Made by a program: the position numbers and the translations under genes. DNA of 64,000 nucleotides from Microcebus murinus (Eukaryota; Chordata; Mammalia; Primates; Cheirogaleidae), in assembly GCF_040939455.1 (NCBI RefSeq), contig NC_134108.1:19683501-19747500 (forward strand), in the 5' to 3' direction. Below the pieces are notes generated by a model that did no database searches, was not told the origin of the DNA, and worked only from the letters and a program-made list of their open reading frames with translations. Below are positions 12,331-26,404 of this stretch, piece by piece (within the stretch, counting starts at the first letter, position 1; each line of letters begins with the position of its first letter).

Positions 12331-13619
12331 CAACATGAACTCTTCCTAGAGAAAAAAAATGAAAAATCATTCAAAACCGTAAGTCTAATTCCACATCATA
12401 TATTCTTTAGCTAAATATATGTAAGGTGAAAGACCAAAGCAAACCAGCCAACTAACAAAAACAATTCCTCTACCCCATGCATAAAAAACCCAACAAACAC
12501 CTATCTTCCTTACCCAAAAGCTCTAGCAGAGACTGAAATTGAGTTTCTAATAATGCTCATATTTATATTTTTTTAAAAAATTAGTGCATACTCACACAGA
12601 AATAGTACATTTTTATTTCATCAACAATTTTTATATTGAGAAAAAAAAAACTACCACCAAAAGTTGTAATCTAAGCGTATTAACTCACTAGTGCCATAAA
12701 TTTTACGTAATATTAAAAGAAAAAGTGAAAAATAATTCATCCCATAGGAACTAGGGATTATATTTATGCTAGCAGAATGTAATTTTTTAGTTGGGATAGA
12801 GCCAATGAAATGAATTAAGCCTATTTTTGCACCAAAAATGTTAAAATATTTATACATACATGTTCTAATTTGCTATATAATGACAGTACTTTCTATCTCT
12901 ATTTTAAAATACTAAAGTAATGGTTTGGTTAAAGAAAAAGAAAGAAAAAGAGAACCACCCACCTAGCATAATGAATATAATCAAATTCAATTCTATCTTC
13001 ACACTAGGTATAATATTTTGCTCTTTTAAGCAAATAACTATTGATATTATGATAGGACAATGAAATTGAGAGGAATACTCATTACAGCACAAATTATCCA
13101 ACATTTTAAATGACTCAGACATTTCTTGAAAAATTAGGTTCCTGTTTATTGTTGCAAGAAAAGAAGGAGAACAAAAGACTTTGTAGATCCCAGTAGATGA
13201 AATGAGGGCACACATTAGCATAGAACCCTGCACCTGATCGATTGTAACCCTTCAACCTCATTTAATCATGATAGCTGGTAAGGACATTATCATCAGGCTT
13301 TTGACATATAAGTAAGTTGACACTAAGTCATGAACTCCAACCAACAGCATTGATAAAAATACCTATTATTACATTCTAAACTTTTCCTCCATTTTAAATA
13401 AAATACTGGTAAGATGCCATGTGGCTGAATTTTTTAAAAAATTATATTGAAATGTCATTTTATATGTTTAAATTGCACATATAAGATATGTTTAGTGTAA
13501 GTACTATTAGAAAGAAAATACAGAGGAACGAATAAAAAGAAAAAAAGGAAAATTGCCAGCTACTTGACCACTCAGAGATAATCACTCTTAAAATTTTGGC
13601 AAATGGACGAATTTAGTTT

Positions 13620-16200
13620 TAATTCTTTTTATTATAAAATAAAACAAAGACACATACCCAGCAAGTATATGGCTTAATGAATTATTACCAGGTGGTAACA
13701 CCTTGGTCAGGAAGTAGAACACTGCCACATATTCCAGAAGCCCTTCCACTCACAGCTCCATTCCTCTCTCCATAATCACCATTATCCTCATTTTGCTAAG
13801 TAGTAAATAACTTAATTGTTATTTATTATTAAATAGCTTTATCCCTCTAATGTCTATCCATAATTACTCTAGTTTCCCTTGCTCATTTAAAAAAATTTGA
13901 TGATTCTAAGTCATTTTTAATCTACAGGCTCTTCTTTCACACTTGCCACTTCCCTACAATTTATCTGTTGGAAAACCCACAATTTGACCTAGAGAGTTTT
14001 TCTGGAGTCTGAATTTTGCAGAATGCATATTTCTGGTGCATTTCTACATGTTCCTCTGTTTGTTGGATATCCTACAAATTGGCAAATTCTCTGAGTCCAG
14101 AAAATGTATCACACTTAGGTTCGATCTTTTGGCAAGACAACTGGTGGTGTTTAGCAGCATTATAGGAGACACATAATATCTCTTAAATGATCTTATCAGC
14201 TGTTCATGCTAAATGCCTATACCCATTCATTGGAGATCACAAAATGGTGACATTCTAATTCTATCGTTCATTTTTCACTTGTTAGCTGGACTACTTTTAA
14301 AAAGAAACATCTCCACATCCTCTATTTAGGTACTCACTGGTATAGCTCATTTAGGAAAGTCAGGATAAATGATTTTTTTTTCCTTTATTGGCCAATTTTC
14401 AATGCAATGAATTGGTTTCTTGTCATCTTCCAAAGATGACCAATTCTTTATTTTTAAATATCATTATGAATTCAAAGACTTTAACATCCTTGATGGATTT
14501 CAATCTATTGCAATCACTATCATCACTGAAACCCAAATTCTCCCATCTTCGGCTGGTAGGAGTGTCTTTCAGTTGGCAGCTTTTAATGTCTAATAGACCC
14601 TGGCTCTAACAGTCTTTGAGAGCTTCCTTGCCAACTTCTATCACAAGATGTTCCAAGCCCACTCTTTAGTACATCTCCATGTTTCTAGGCTTTTTCAGGG
14701 GACAGAGCTGGGAAAAATGCATTTAAAGATAAAATTCCTCTTGAGTTTACATTGATGCTTTTGATTCAAATTCCTGATCTAACTTAACAGCTTCTCTGTT
14801 ACATCTTTATCTCCTGTCTTCAAAACCAAGAATACGGTTTTCAAGGACAGAGGGGATGACAGAACTAGACTATCTTGTAATTATTCATTTGCTTTTTCCA
14901 TATGACATACACAACAGTCTCAGAACACTAACACTACCAGTAATATGACTAATGAAAACATTAAAATATAGATTTTCTTTTCCATTCCCCTTCTATTTGT
15001 GAAGTAGCTATGTGGTCTATACTCTAAGATCCTACGGCCGTTATGTACTATACTCCACTCCATTTAGTTTAAACTCTACAAGTAACTATTTAATGCTCTC
15101 CACGAGTTCTTAATGATGTTGTCTCTCTAGTTATTTGGCTTGTCTGAAGTCTGGTCTATGATAAATCCCTCAAGAAGTACTCATGGGACCTGAGGTTTTG
15201 CCATGTTGGGGACAATTGTCTTTTGTCCTTTCCTAGGTACCAGAAGGTTGGTTTTTCTAGAAATAAAATCCTTCTCTCACATGTTTTTTTTTTTCCTGGT
15301 GTTTCCTTAATATGTTCCTCTGTTTTCTTCTGGTATAAAGCATTGATGTTGAAAAGTCTGATGATTATTTTATTTTATTTCCTTATAAGTCAAGTTTTTT
15401 CCTTTTGCTTAAATAATCAAAGGATTTTTTCTTTTTCTTTAAACTCCAGTAAGTTTGCCAGAATGCTTTAGTATTCATTCTGAGTCAGCACTCTCAGGTA
15501 TATGACCCACTCTTTCAGTATGCAGTTTCACATTTTTCTTTTTTTTGGAAAAATGTTTCCTAAATTTTCATTTTTAGTATTTGTTCTGTTTTCTTGCTTC
15601 AGGTTTCTTCTGTAGGGACTCCTATTATACATATATTTAATTTTTTCCCCCTATCTTCAGTATTTGTCATTTTCTCTTGAAACTTTAATACTTTCTTTGT
15701 TTCTTTTTGAGTCTTAAAGTTTTCCTCTTATTTCATATTCTATTTCTTTTAAGATATTTATCTGTTGTGTTTATTCACTCTTGTCTTATGGTTAGTTTTA
15801 ATTTCTGAAATAATATTTTTCCTTTACTTATAATTCTTTCTTGAGTTCTGTCACCTCTTTTCTGAGATTTCCCAATTCTGATATATGGGTTTTTTTTTTC
15901 ATTTTTTATATCATTTTCTTAAGGTTTTATAGCTAACTTTTAAATAGTAGGTTAAAGTTTTGACCTGTTCAATGAGCACATTTCTGGCACGTTTTATTTG
16001 TAGTGATAATATTTTATTCCTTATCTCTTTTTCTTATAATTGCTTTAAATGAGATTTAATCTTGACATTTTGTTGCTCAACATTTTTGCTATAAAATTAA
16101 TTTTCCTAAACTTTTAGAATGAAGTGACAGTCAGGAAAGGTTTTCTAACTTCACAGAGATTTTTCTTCTTTTGTTTTTGTGTAGTATTTAAAAATATGCC
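13620..16200 (-). mobile_element. Probable ancient L1M 3'-region block, T-rich
   Basis: The run TATGGCTTAATGAATTATTA near 13668, CACAAGATGTTCCAAGCCCA near 14642 and the long T-rich tract 15290-15960 resemble antisense L1M 3' sequence. Internal boundaries and subfamilies cannot be resolved by eye, and it may be several fragments. The strand call is tentative. Confidence 0.4.
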
Positions 16201-16203
16201 ATA

Positions 16204-16560
16204 TGTCTTAGTCTACTTGGCCTGCTATACATAGAATACTATAGACTGAGTGGCTTGTAAACAACAGAAATGTATTTCTCACAGCTCTAGTGGCTGGGAA
16301 GTCCAAGATCAAGGCACTGGCAGATTTGGTGTGTGGTGAGAGTCCATTTCCTGGTTCACAGACAGCTGTCTTCTTACTGTGTCCTCACATAGTGGAAGGG
16401 ATGAGAGAGCTCCTGGTGTCCCTTTTATAAGTGTACTATCTCATTCATCAGGGCTCTACCCTCATGACCTTCCAAAAGCCCCATCTCCTAATACCACCAC
16501 ATTGGGGATTAGGTTTCAACATATGAATTTTGGAGGAACTCAAATATTCAGTCCATAGCA
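16204..16560 (-). mobile_element. MLT1A-like solo LTR (ERVL-MaLR)
   Basis: It starts TGTCTTAGTCTACTTGG, continues ACAGAAATGTATTTCTCACA and GGGAAGTCCAAGATCAAGG, and ends CAGTCCATAGCA. This is the reverse complement of an MLT1 LTR at nearly full length (about 357 bp). No matching 5-bp target-site duplication is evident. No internal retroviral genes are attached. Confidence 0.85.
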
Positions 16561-18781
16561 GCACTTGAGCTCTCGGATTTCCTTGTCATCTTTCTCCATC
16601 CTCCCCCACACAACACACTCTTTGGACTAGACTTCTCTTTCTTTCATCTATGTTGCCCTGATCTACTCAATGCTTGCTCCATTCCCAGTAGTTTAACCTC
16701 AGCGTGGGGCCCTCTTCTAGAAGGAGGCTTTGGTGGATCTAATCAGAGAGCTCACAAAGGGCCAGAGCATTCCAGAGATTTCACACCTTCTTACCCCAGG
16801 CTCTGGGCATGGCAAACCCCTTCCAGGTTTAGCTCTGGTCTCAAAGCAGCTTTCCACTGAGTATCTGTTGCCTATTCTGGGGTTTTCCAGTTCTCAGGCA
16901 CCTTTGCTTCCTTTGCTTTCCTCTTGCACAGAAAACGACACGTTGTAGGTTTTGTGGCCAGTGGTGGCTTGTTGTTGCCCAGATTTATTTTGCAGATATC
17001 TCATCACTTATTTTTGTTGTAAACATTGTCTTTGAATTTTTGGTTTTGCTGTCTTTTTGCCCTGTCCCTTTTTATATAACTATTTTGTAATGGGGGGAAA
17101 ATGGCAAGAGCAAAGGAGATTAAAAAACTTTGAAGCCATGGTACTGTCATCTTTCCCAAATCCCTCTGGACTGATTTTTAACAAGCACCTAACAACTCAC
17201 ATGTGCAAATTAGGGCTGTTCTTCAACTTGTCATTTTTGGAAAGCTAATGGTGGTGACTCACTATGACAAACATTTTAGAAGTGAACCTACACAGACAAG
17301 TGGGCATGTGAATACTGAAAATACATTTCACTCCACAGTACTGCTATTAAGTAGCAGTAAGATAATGGAAACATATCTGGATAATAAGAATTAATCAGTT
17401 CGTGACTTCCTCCCCACTAACTAATACAAATGAATGAATAAAATATGAAGAAGTGTCACTGAATTATAAAATCTACCCTGGGGTAAATTTGTCTGTGTAA
17501 GTTTCTATGAGAACTCTAAAGAAAATGTTTTGTAAGGTAGAATCGGATTATATCACTCTTGAGATTCTACTTTATCAGGCTCAAAAACGTTAGGAGATTT
17601 TAAATTTTCCTTCATTTTATCCTTGATTGAGAACAAATATAGACATTTCACATGAAGCATAATTTAGAGTTACTCTATCTTTTGCTTGAGTTTGTCTACA
17701 TACATATAAATGCATGTGCGTTACTCTATATGCCCTGTTCCTATTACAGACTGTATTTTTATCTTAAATGCTGATAGCTATGGGCTACTGAACTTCAAAA
17801 ACAAAGATATGTGGCTGAAAGCTTTCCCTTCTCATTACTGTGAATCACAAAGAACAGCAAGGATAAGGTGCAGAAGAATCTAGAATTCAGAAATGCCAAC
17901 CCCCATGGTATTTATAATCAAATCAAGTAGATCCTTGAATAATTTGCTTTACTACCTCAGCTCAAAGGACTCTTGCTATTAATACCAAAGGGACGCAAAG
18001 CAGCACACAAAAAGGGACTATTTACAATGATGCCAAATTACCTAAAGGCCATAACACACAACTTCTATCATACTTATTGAACAATTTAAACAAAACACCA
18101 AAATGAACTGCAAATAAACAAAACTATATTTGTTTTAATTCTCCCAGTTTTTTGAGGCAATTCATAACTTGAGATATCGGTATTAACTAATTCCTTAACA
18201 AATACTCCTAAGAGATTTTTGACTGTTAACTACAAGTATAATACGCTATATACAGAGGAAAACAAGGAAATACAAATAAGTAAATCAAGGTTATATAAAA
18301 AACAACATAGTCATCTGGCACATGAGAAGAATAATTGAAGATTACCATCTGGATCATGTACCAGTGCTAAAATCATTGTTGAACAGGACCCTCATTAGCA
18401 GGATTTACTTCTTAAATATAGAGTCAACAGTCCCAAACGGCATACATGTACCGCCAAGCAGTACATCTTACTGTTGTAGGATTTATTTGAAAGACATTCT
18501 CAACAGGTTTTGTGTACTTTATATTTTTTACAAAACAACCTCCAAGTTGTTAAGTTTCATTGATTTCAACAAGTAAAAAATTCAGCCACATTTGAATTCC
18601 ATGGATAGGATGCAATCAGTAAGAAAAGCTCAGAGCCTTTCAAGTCCTAATGGAAAAATATGAAACTAAAAAAAAAAATTAGCATTAACAGAATCACCAA
18701 GGGGTCAAGAACAAGGAGGGTAATAAGTCATCCAAAGTAAAATGGATTTTGTCCAAACCTCACCTTAAAAGCTAATGTCAT

Positions 18782-19117
18782 GGCCGGGCGCTGTGGCTCA
18801 TGCCTGTAATCCTAGCTCTTGGGAGGCCGAGGCGGGCGGATTGCTCAAGGTCAGGAGTTCGAAACCAGCCTGAGCAAGAGCGAGACCCCGTCTCTACTAT
18901 AAATAGAAAGAAATTAATTGGCCAACTGATATATATATATATAAAAAAAAAATTAGCCAGGCATGGTGGCGCATGCCTGTAGTCCCAGCTACCCGGGAGG
19001 CTGAGGCAGAAGGATCACTCGAGCCCAGGAGTTTGAGGTTGCTGTGAGCTAGGCTGACGCCACGGCACTCACTCTAGCCTGGGCAACAAAGCAAGACTCT
19101 GTCACAAAAAAAAAAAA
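18782..19117 (+). mobile_element. Lemur-type Alu SINE, full length, intact TSD
   Basis: It starts GGCCGGGCGCTGTGGCTCAT and includes both arms. The mid-linker carries the ATAAATAGAAAGAAATTAAT insertion followed by TTGGCCAACT and a short (TA)n, and the element ends in a poly(A). A perfect 14-bp target-site duplication AAAAGCTAATGTCA flanks it (18767-18780 and 19118-19131). Intact box-like promoter segments and the perfect TSD indicate a recent insertion on the lemur lineage. Confidence 0.93.
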
Positions 19118-19446
19118 AAAAGCTAATGTCACAATCTAAATGCACTAGACTCCCTGGGAAAACAATGTAAAGTGGGCAACAGCTGAAAAACCACTTCACG
19201 ATGCTGAGGTCAGAGAAACAGCAATGATGCTGCATTTTTAACATATTGGCAAATGCTCCCAGTCACATCTCAAGAAGCAAGACTGCCAAAACCAAACTAC
19301 TCCAACTCAACATAGAGCTTTCCAAAGAATGAATCAGCATTTTCTTATATCTGATTTTTATAGTTTTACAAATACATTGATGCTGGCAGGGGTGGAGAGG
19401 AGTAGACAAAACAACTATTTCTAGATTTTTTTTTCTTTGTTTTCTT

Positions 19447-19474
19447 GGTTTGTTTGTTTGTTTGTTTGTTTTTG
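19447..19474. repeat. (TTTG)n microsatellite
   Basis: About six to seven TTTG units in an A/T-rich setting. It produces the lysine/threonine/asparagine-rich spurious minus ORF nearby. Confidence 0.85.
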
Positions 19475-20268
19475 CCAATGGTATGTTCATAAAAAAAATG
19501 CATAATTTAACTTTTAATTAAAAAAAAAGAAAACCTCTATTTTTTTCACTAGAAAATTATGATTGGGCTATAGTGTCTAAAAACACTGGAAATACGAAAT
19601 TTTGGTTCATTTCTCCCGAGAATAATCAATATTGACAAGAGTATATTTGAACCTGCTGCTTCAAAAACATGTACTTGCTTAAAAACTGCAACACAAATTT
19701 GTTTTAAGTGGTATTAATATAATAAGTTGCTTCCCATCGAGGTATTTGTTTCCTGTCCTCCCCCTTTCTCAACAAAATCTCAGCAAAACTAGCAGTACAA
19801 ACTATACCTGTCTAAAGTCCAGCAAGTGAGCTGGGAAACTGACAATAAATCTACCCCAACAATTTGAATGTTGGAAGCAGCGAATGTTGCTGACCTTTCA
19901 GGCAACAAAATTTTGCAAAGAGCCCATCCTTTCTCCCTGAGCTAACATGCCTCCAAACCATTTTCCTATCTTGCCTCACCCTTCAGATTCTGATATCTGT
20001 ATTTGTCAACAGGTGAAGTATTCTCTTGCTTTTCCCATTTCTCATTTTTCCTCCAGCAACGGGGCCACGCTCCCTACCTTTCCTTCCCCATTACGGTGAG
20101 CTCTGTGTTCTTTCACACATTCCCCTACACCTTGTGCATAATATCTATTTCAACCTACCTCCTGAAATCAATCCTGGTGCTCCCACGATAAAACCATCTC
20201 CCTTCCAATGCTCTCTGTTATTGGCAGTATAAATCTCCCTCACAAAGACCAAGAAAAAAGAAGCTTTC

Positions 20269-20760
20269 TACTCGGGGTTCAGACACGCTACCCCAAAATA
20301 CGGCTCCTTGGCATTTGAGAAAACAGCAGAAGCAGGAAGGGTTGCTCTCTGACCTTCTTCCATTCTTTCCCCCTGAGGCAGGTCATAAGACCCTTATTAA
20401 AGAGGTACCTTCCGTGTAGCCAGATTGAAGGAACATCCTTACCTCTGAAGACACAAGGACAAAGAGAAGAATCTGAACAAATAGGCCTTGCTAAGTTCAT
20501 TACCATTAGATCATCCCCCTTTGTCCCATGGCATGTCTGCACAATTGTCCCCGCATCATCAAACATGAGCATAAAAATACACAGGCTTCCCTGTGGTTTG
20601 GGATCTTGATTCCCTTATGAAGGCTCCTGTGCCATGTACAACCTATATTCAATCCATTTCTATAACTTTTCTCTTGTTAATTTGACTTTTGTTATAGGGG
20701 CCACTGCCATGAACCTAAGATGGGAAGAAACGGTTTTCTTTTTTCCTTTCCCTTAGGCAC
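20269..20760 (+). mobile_element. Endogenous-retrovirus LTR-like element, copy A
   Basis: It shares ordered blocks with the sequence at 53080-53690: GGGGTTCAGA, ACCTTCTTCCATTCT, CATAAGAC, AGAAGAATCTGAACA, TAGATCA followed by TTTGTCCCAT, GAAGGCTCCT, and a 3' end containing TTGTTAATTTGACTTTTGTT. The layout and the AATAAA-like 3' signals of the sister copy suggest a solo LTR, but the family is not assigned. There is no viral gene content. Confidence 0.6.
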
Positions 20761-21384
20761 AGCTATCATCTGCCACTTCTAGAGACACAAGGATGACCTT
20801 CCAAGGACCACCTCATCTTTAAAACCTTCTCTGTTTCACTTCAGTCACACTTTGGGGTATGGCCACGCCCCAGGCTTCGTCATCACTAAAAACATGTTTC
20901 AGTCCCAAATCCCTAACCTGGAAAAATCTTTCATTGACTGGAATCCTCTGACCCTTCTTCCCACTTCGTTAACATGAATAAGTCTCTTCGTTCCCCTATC
21001 ATCTTGATTTCTAGCCCCTCAATCCCCTTTGGGATTTTTCCGGCATGGGGATAGTCCAAATCAACTAGGGTATCATTACACCTTTGAGTTTTTCACTCCC
21101 TTGGCCTCAACCATATCTATTGTCTTTTAATTCCAAAGCTGCTGAGCAATGATGGAGTGACAAACTACAAATCCTTGCCAATTAACCTCAGCTGCACTCT
21201 TGTGGCAATGTAGCAAGCAATTTACTCATCTCTTTGTGACTCATGATTGACCCTAGCAGCAATTTCAGACATTTCCCATTCTCCTTAGTATTTAACCCTA
21301 TGCAGTTCCCTCTCACTGTCAGCAACTGCATGAACTCTTACAAATCCTATGTGAACCTCGTCACCCTCTCTAATTTAAACAAGG

Positions 21385-22010
21385 ACTATTTTTGGTTCAG
21401 CCATTATGAGAAACAGTCTGGAGGTTACTTAAAACTTTAAAAACAGAACTAGCATATGACCCAGCAATTCCACTTCTGGGTATGTATCAGAAAAAATAAA
21501 CAAAATCACTATCTTGAAAAGATATTTATCCTCCCATGTTTATTGCAGCATTACTCACAGTACCCAAGATACGGAACCAACCTAAGTATCCTATAATAGA
21601 TAAAGGGACAAAGAAAAGGTGGTATATGTGTACAATGGAATATTATTCAGCCTTAGAAAAGGAAATTCTGCCATTTGCCGCAACATATATGAACCTGGAG
21701 GACATTATACTAAACAAAAGAACCCAATTACAGAAAGACAAATAGTGCATGTCTCATTTAGATGTGAAATTTCAAAAAAAGTCTAACTGATAGTAGCTAA
21801 GAGTACAGTGGTGGTACCAGGTAGAGGAAAAGGGAAGAGACTGGTATATAAATTCTCAATTATACAATGAGTAAGTTCTGGAGACCTAATGCGCAGAATG
21901 GTGGCTATAGTTAATAAGGTACTGTATACTTGACATTCACTAAGATAGTAGATCTGATCTCAAAAAAAAAGGGGACTATCTTTTATAAGTATTAACAACA
22001 AATAAAAATG
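21385..22010 (+). mobile_element. 5'-truncated L1: ORF2 C-terminus plus 3' UTR
   Basis: The reading WYMCTMEYYSALEKEILPFA followed by ATYMNLEDIILNK is the classic L1 ORF2 tail. GACCCAGCAATTCCACTTCT lies upstream, and a 3' UTR with GGTGGTACCAGGTAGAGG follows. It is truncated at the 5' end and broken by stops, so it is a dead copy. The 69-residue plus ORF at 21536 is this relic rather than a host gene. Confidence 0.9.
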
Positions 22011-24224
22011 TTTCCAATTTGAATTAAATTTTCTTTATTTACAACAAAGATCATTTTTAAAAAGATCCAATTAGAGTGATTTTCACTATGAAATTAAATG
22101 ATCATAAATTCTTATTCTAATAAAAAATTTTAAAATCTGAACTTTAACATAAACTGTAACTATTTTTAAAATAAATAAGAATGCCCAAATTCAAATGTGT
22201 AGTGCATAAGTAACAAGAAAAATATTTGACTATCTTGATCCATATGTTTAAAAATCATTCTAAAAAGTGTTACATAGTCTTATTAAATTTCTCCACATAG
22301 TGGCCTTTTTTCCTCTTTCATTATATTTTCTCTATATCCAGTCCCCAGTGTGGTATATAACAGAGTATTTGACAAACATCATATTTCAGCAATCACACAT
22401 AAAACACTGCTAATGTACTCAATTATGCATATATTTCCCTAAGGGAGTTAAATCATCAAATCCATGCAAAAAACTTTGCAAAAACCACTTACCTTCTTTA
22501 CAATTTAGTTTTTCCTTTAAAATGAAGATGAGTTAGGTGATCTCTTAGATTTTTTTCCAGCTATAATATTCTATAATTAGTATTTATTAATATAATGTCA
22601 GATATGTGCTCATTTAGCTTTTATGAGGCAAATTTAACTAAGCATAGGAAGAAAAGTATAAGATTCAAAACTGCCCTTAAAGAGTTAAAAGATAATTGTG
22701 AAGACAAAAACACCACATAGAAAATGATACAAGATAATACAGTGTCAAATGCTAACTGGCTAAGTAGAAGCTGTCGGGAGAGGCCACTGAACTAAGGGTC
22801 TTGGCAAGGGTAGCCACAGGAGCTTGGGAAGGTTTGACACACAAAGTGAGAGATGAGCTGTTTTTGTGAGAAGAGGGGATTTGGACGAATAGAGAGAAAA
22901 TGGTATTAAATATCATTAAATATCACCTATATCATGTTGTCTCTTGAAGATGAACTTTCTTATTGAGCCTAATGAAAGAATTCTTAAATGTACAAATCTG
23001 GATTATAGAAGGGTGGGGAGAAATAAGAGTTTAAAAAATCATTTCCTAGAGAAAGAAAAATTCTGCTTCATCTCCTCATATAAATGTTTCATTATCAATA
23101 TCATAAGATACCTTCCATGGTAGTACTAATGCATACACCATTAGTCTCCCTACGTCTAAAGACAAACATTGTCATAGATAATAAGCTGATATGTTGGTAA
23201 AATATTTCAGGAGCTTTGAGGACTTAAAATAAAATTTATAAACTTCAGAAAAGTTTTTAGTAATAGGAGCATTCAGAGTCAGCTGAAAAGGACCTGAAGG
23301 AGAAGGAGATCATGAAAGTGATGTGACTGGAGCATCTTATTAACACAAAACCGAGATGCGCCATGAGAAATGCAAACACCAAGTTCCACATGCAAAGGTC
23401 TGAGCCATTTAACACTCCAACGGTGTTGTCATTGTACTGAACAAATTCACATTTGAGTTCATTTTCTAAGGCTGATTAAATGAGTTTAGGGAACGTTGGG
23501 TCAAAGATGAATGAACCATAAATAAAGCTCACTTAAAAGACGAGAGTAAAAAAACTTTAAAGAATTTGGGTGAGAATAAAGAAATTTTGGAAAGCAGTTA
23601 AATCAAGTCATTCATTACTATGAAATGCAAGCATCCTTTCAAAAATTCCAATTTACACCTATTTCTAGTTATTTTATAAAAAGTTGTAGGGTCGAAGGTA
23701 GAAAATAACCTGTCATAGTGATGATTTATAAGGAGGCTGTTGAGACGATCACTACACAACCTCAGGAAAGGGCAAAGGACCTCCCAAAGCATGTCCTGAA
23801 AAAGGAGGCCATCCCTGTACAATGCCTGATAAGCTGCAATCTTAGAAATGATAATAGTGACTTTTCGAAAACTATGTAACAAGAAGGGTTTTAGGCAACT
23901 TACAGATTTTATTTAAAATTGGTAGTTGGAGATCTGCGCATCAGCGATTCTCAAGCAAGCTCTACTGGCCAACCATTGTCAGAGATACGCTGATTTCATA
24001 TTGTATGAGTATTTTATAAAACCATTAGGAATTATTATGTTTAAGACCAAGCAAAATAGTAATTTCATACATCTTTACTATAACACTTTAACATATACTT
24101 ACTTTATGATATTTCGTGTTTGACATTAGCCCTTTATTATCATCTTCCTAAATTTCTGGCTGTTATCATATAAACACTAATATTATATTTCAAATATATC
24201 CAAATTCTATCCAAATATATCCAA

Positions 24225-24980
24225 ATTCTTTACAATTATTTGGGGGTTCCATATGATCTGACACTTGTCTTTCTCTTTATTCCCATCTCTTACCGTTCTC
24301 CCTTTTGTGAAGGGAGAAATTCCTTCTTTGTCAAATTTGTCTCATTTCTTTCAGTTCCTTTGTCACTAGTTCTTCCTGTGGCTAATTCTTTCTCAACCTT
24401 TGTTCTTAACTCCAAGGTCAACTTCTCAAACAGACCTTACCTGACTTCTTTGTCTAAGCACCTCCTCTAATCATTCTACCTCATTATCCATTTATTTTCT
24501 TCAAGGCATTTTACCACAATCTATAATCATCTCATTGACTTGTTTCCTTGTTCACTGCCACCAATCCCCTCCTCCTAAAGGGGAAGTAGCAGGAGAGTCA
24601 GCAATCCAGTCCTTCTGGTAGTACTCAGACGAATGATCAGCGCTGAGACTACCAACATAGTGTCTCCTTGCCCCAACTCTAGTCACCCCCTGAGCCCTGT
24701 TCTCAACTGAAGCCTTGTCCTATCAAAACTGTACATTTTCAGCGCAAATCATTTTGTTCATTCCCTCCCAACACCACCCCCCATTAAAAGACTTGAATAA
24801 AACATTCATGTAGATATGTACAAACACACACACACATATTTATATATAAAATCACTATATTACTGATTAAAATCTGTCCTTACCACTTTAGTGTCTGGCT
24901 TTGTCTGTCTTTGACAATAGCACCTAACATGTGGTAAGTGTTCAATATTAATTTGTTGCATGAATAAATAAGTTACTAAT
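24225..24980 (+). mobile_element. L2 LINE 3' region with terminal tail
   Basis: A C/T-rich run from about 24225 and a 3' end near 24920-24975 reading AGCACCTAACATGTGGTAAG, GTGTTCAATATTAATTTGTT and GCATGAATAAATAA match the L2 3' terminus. The AC-rich microsatellite near 24825-24846 interrupts it. Confidence 0.6.
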
Positions 24981-25439
24981 AGTAATAAATGATGCTTCAC
25001 AAATTTTCTCGGGGAGATTTTATTTTCCTGGTTAAAGCTATTTATTGAGTACTACCGGGTATTTCATCCATTATAATTCAGTAGCATTTTCTAGAGATTT
25101 CCTCTCCACACACAGGGCCCTTATTTATTTGAGGTAAGATACCTAAGAATGTGGGATTTATATGTGTATACATTATAAGTATTGCTGCCTTTATGTCAAT
25201 TTATGATCCAAAGAGTAACTCAATTCTCTAAACCAAAGAAAATGTGCAGCTTTGTGAATAAATTTTGGCACACTTTGGAAGGAAGCTAAAGAATAGCTAT
25301 TAAGAGAACATGAGGATAACTTCAGAAAAAATATCTTAAGCTCAAAGAACAAAAAGAACCAGTATCCAATGCTAGTGGGGGCTATCGTAACACTGGGACA
25401 TTAACAAAGCGTAATCGGAACACAAAGTGGGATAAACCT

Positions 25440-25870
25440 CTTTTGAATAACAACTTGATATCAATTATTTTGGCCATAAAAATACTCATATTCATTGACT
25501 CAGATCATCTATTCTAGTGCTTTAATCTATGGAAATGTAATTTAGGTAATATATGGAAAGAGCTAACTTCACAAAAATGTTTATGAGTGTGGTTGATAAT
25601 ATTAGAAAATAGAAAATAAACTAAATGTCCAAATTTAAGGGAATGGTTTACTAAATTAGAGTAATTCATTCAATTAAAAATTTTGTCACTAGCAAAAATT
25701 ATAGTGTGTGACAACTTGGGGAACATTTAACTGTGAAAATGCTGAGTGGAAAATTTAGGAACAAAAATACACGAATATAAAAATAAATAAAATCTTAACA
25801 AAATTAGACACATAGATAAATACTAAAACATAGTTTACTTAAGAGCTAGATTTATGAATGATATTTTTAA
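25440..25870 (+). mobile_element. Ancient L1/HAL1-like ORF2 3' relic
   Basis: AAAATAGAAAATAAACTAAA followed by TGTCCAAATTTAAGGGAATG and GTTTACTAAATTAGAGTAAT corresponds to the L1 segment usually reading 'aacaacctaaatgtcc ... gggaatggttaaataaattatggta'. It is diverged, with no open frame. Confidence 0.6.
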
Positions 25871-26292
25871 TTTCTCCATTTCCAGCATTTTTGCTAATGG
25901 GAATATAATATTTAACTAGTAAGATATATCTTAAATACATCTAAAAGAAACATGTTTTTCCATTACATAGGATCATTTTCAATATAGGCCACTGTGAGCT
26001 CTTAAAAGAGTTTGCTATCAAAAAAAGTTAAGTTTAAAATCAAAACAAAAATGTAAAAGCAGTTAAATTCATTTTCAGAAAAAAGTATAATTTTTCTGCA
26101 TTAACTCTACATAGATGTAGTTACTTAAAAGAAAACAAAACAACAAAAAATAGTTAATCTTGAAAGTGATCTTTTTTCCAAAAAAAAAGTTAAGTCTAAA
26201 TAAACTGAATAAAATTTTAGATACAAGTTAATTCAAAAGCAATGTATTTAAAAACAAACAAACAAAGAAACAAACAATGGTTTGGTACTTAC

Positions 26293-26404
26293 AGGGATAC
26301 AATATTCCACCATTGGATAATGCAATTTGTGACCTTTTGCTGTTCGACCAGAAAAAAAGCAACTCTGGCAGACATCATAATTAAAGTGCTTCAGACTTCT
26401 ATAC
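26293..26404 (-). CDS. UTRN: UTRN exon (DMD exon 69 equivalent), second half of ZZ zinc finger
   Basis: This 112-bp exon completes an Arg codon, then encodes [20 protein letters not shown] followed by [17 protein letters not shown], and ends on a codon boundary. The VCQSC pair and the downstream GHKLHY histidines are the remaining zinc-coordinating positions expected of a ZZ domain. All are present, so the finger should fold. The acceptor has a strong uninterrupted pyrimidine tract ending ctctttag, and the donor is CCT|gtaagt. An opposite-strand ORF over this exon is a shadow. Confidence 0.98.

Larger units (their letters stand above)
9857..26292 (-). other. UTRN intron 69/70, 16.4 kb
   Basis: This is the largest complete intron in the window. 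It holds an old Alu (10985-11300), an L1 3'-region relic (12060-12330), a long T-rich antisense L1M-like block (13620-16200), an MLT1 LTR (16204-16560), a young lemur-type Alu (18782-19117), an LTR-like element (20269-20760), two 5'-truncated L1 tails (21385-22010 and 25440-25870) and an L2 region (24225-24980). About 16561-18765 and 22010-24220 show nothing identifiable. Confidence 0.8.

Noticed and set aside
21536..21745. 69-residue ORF as a host gene
   Set aside because: It is the C-terminal part of a dead L1 ORF2.
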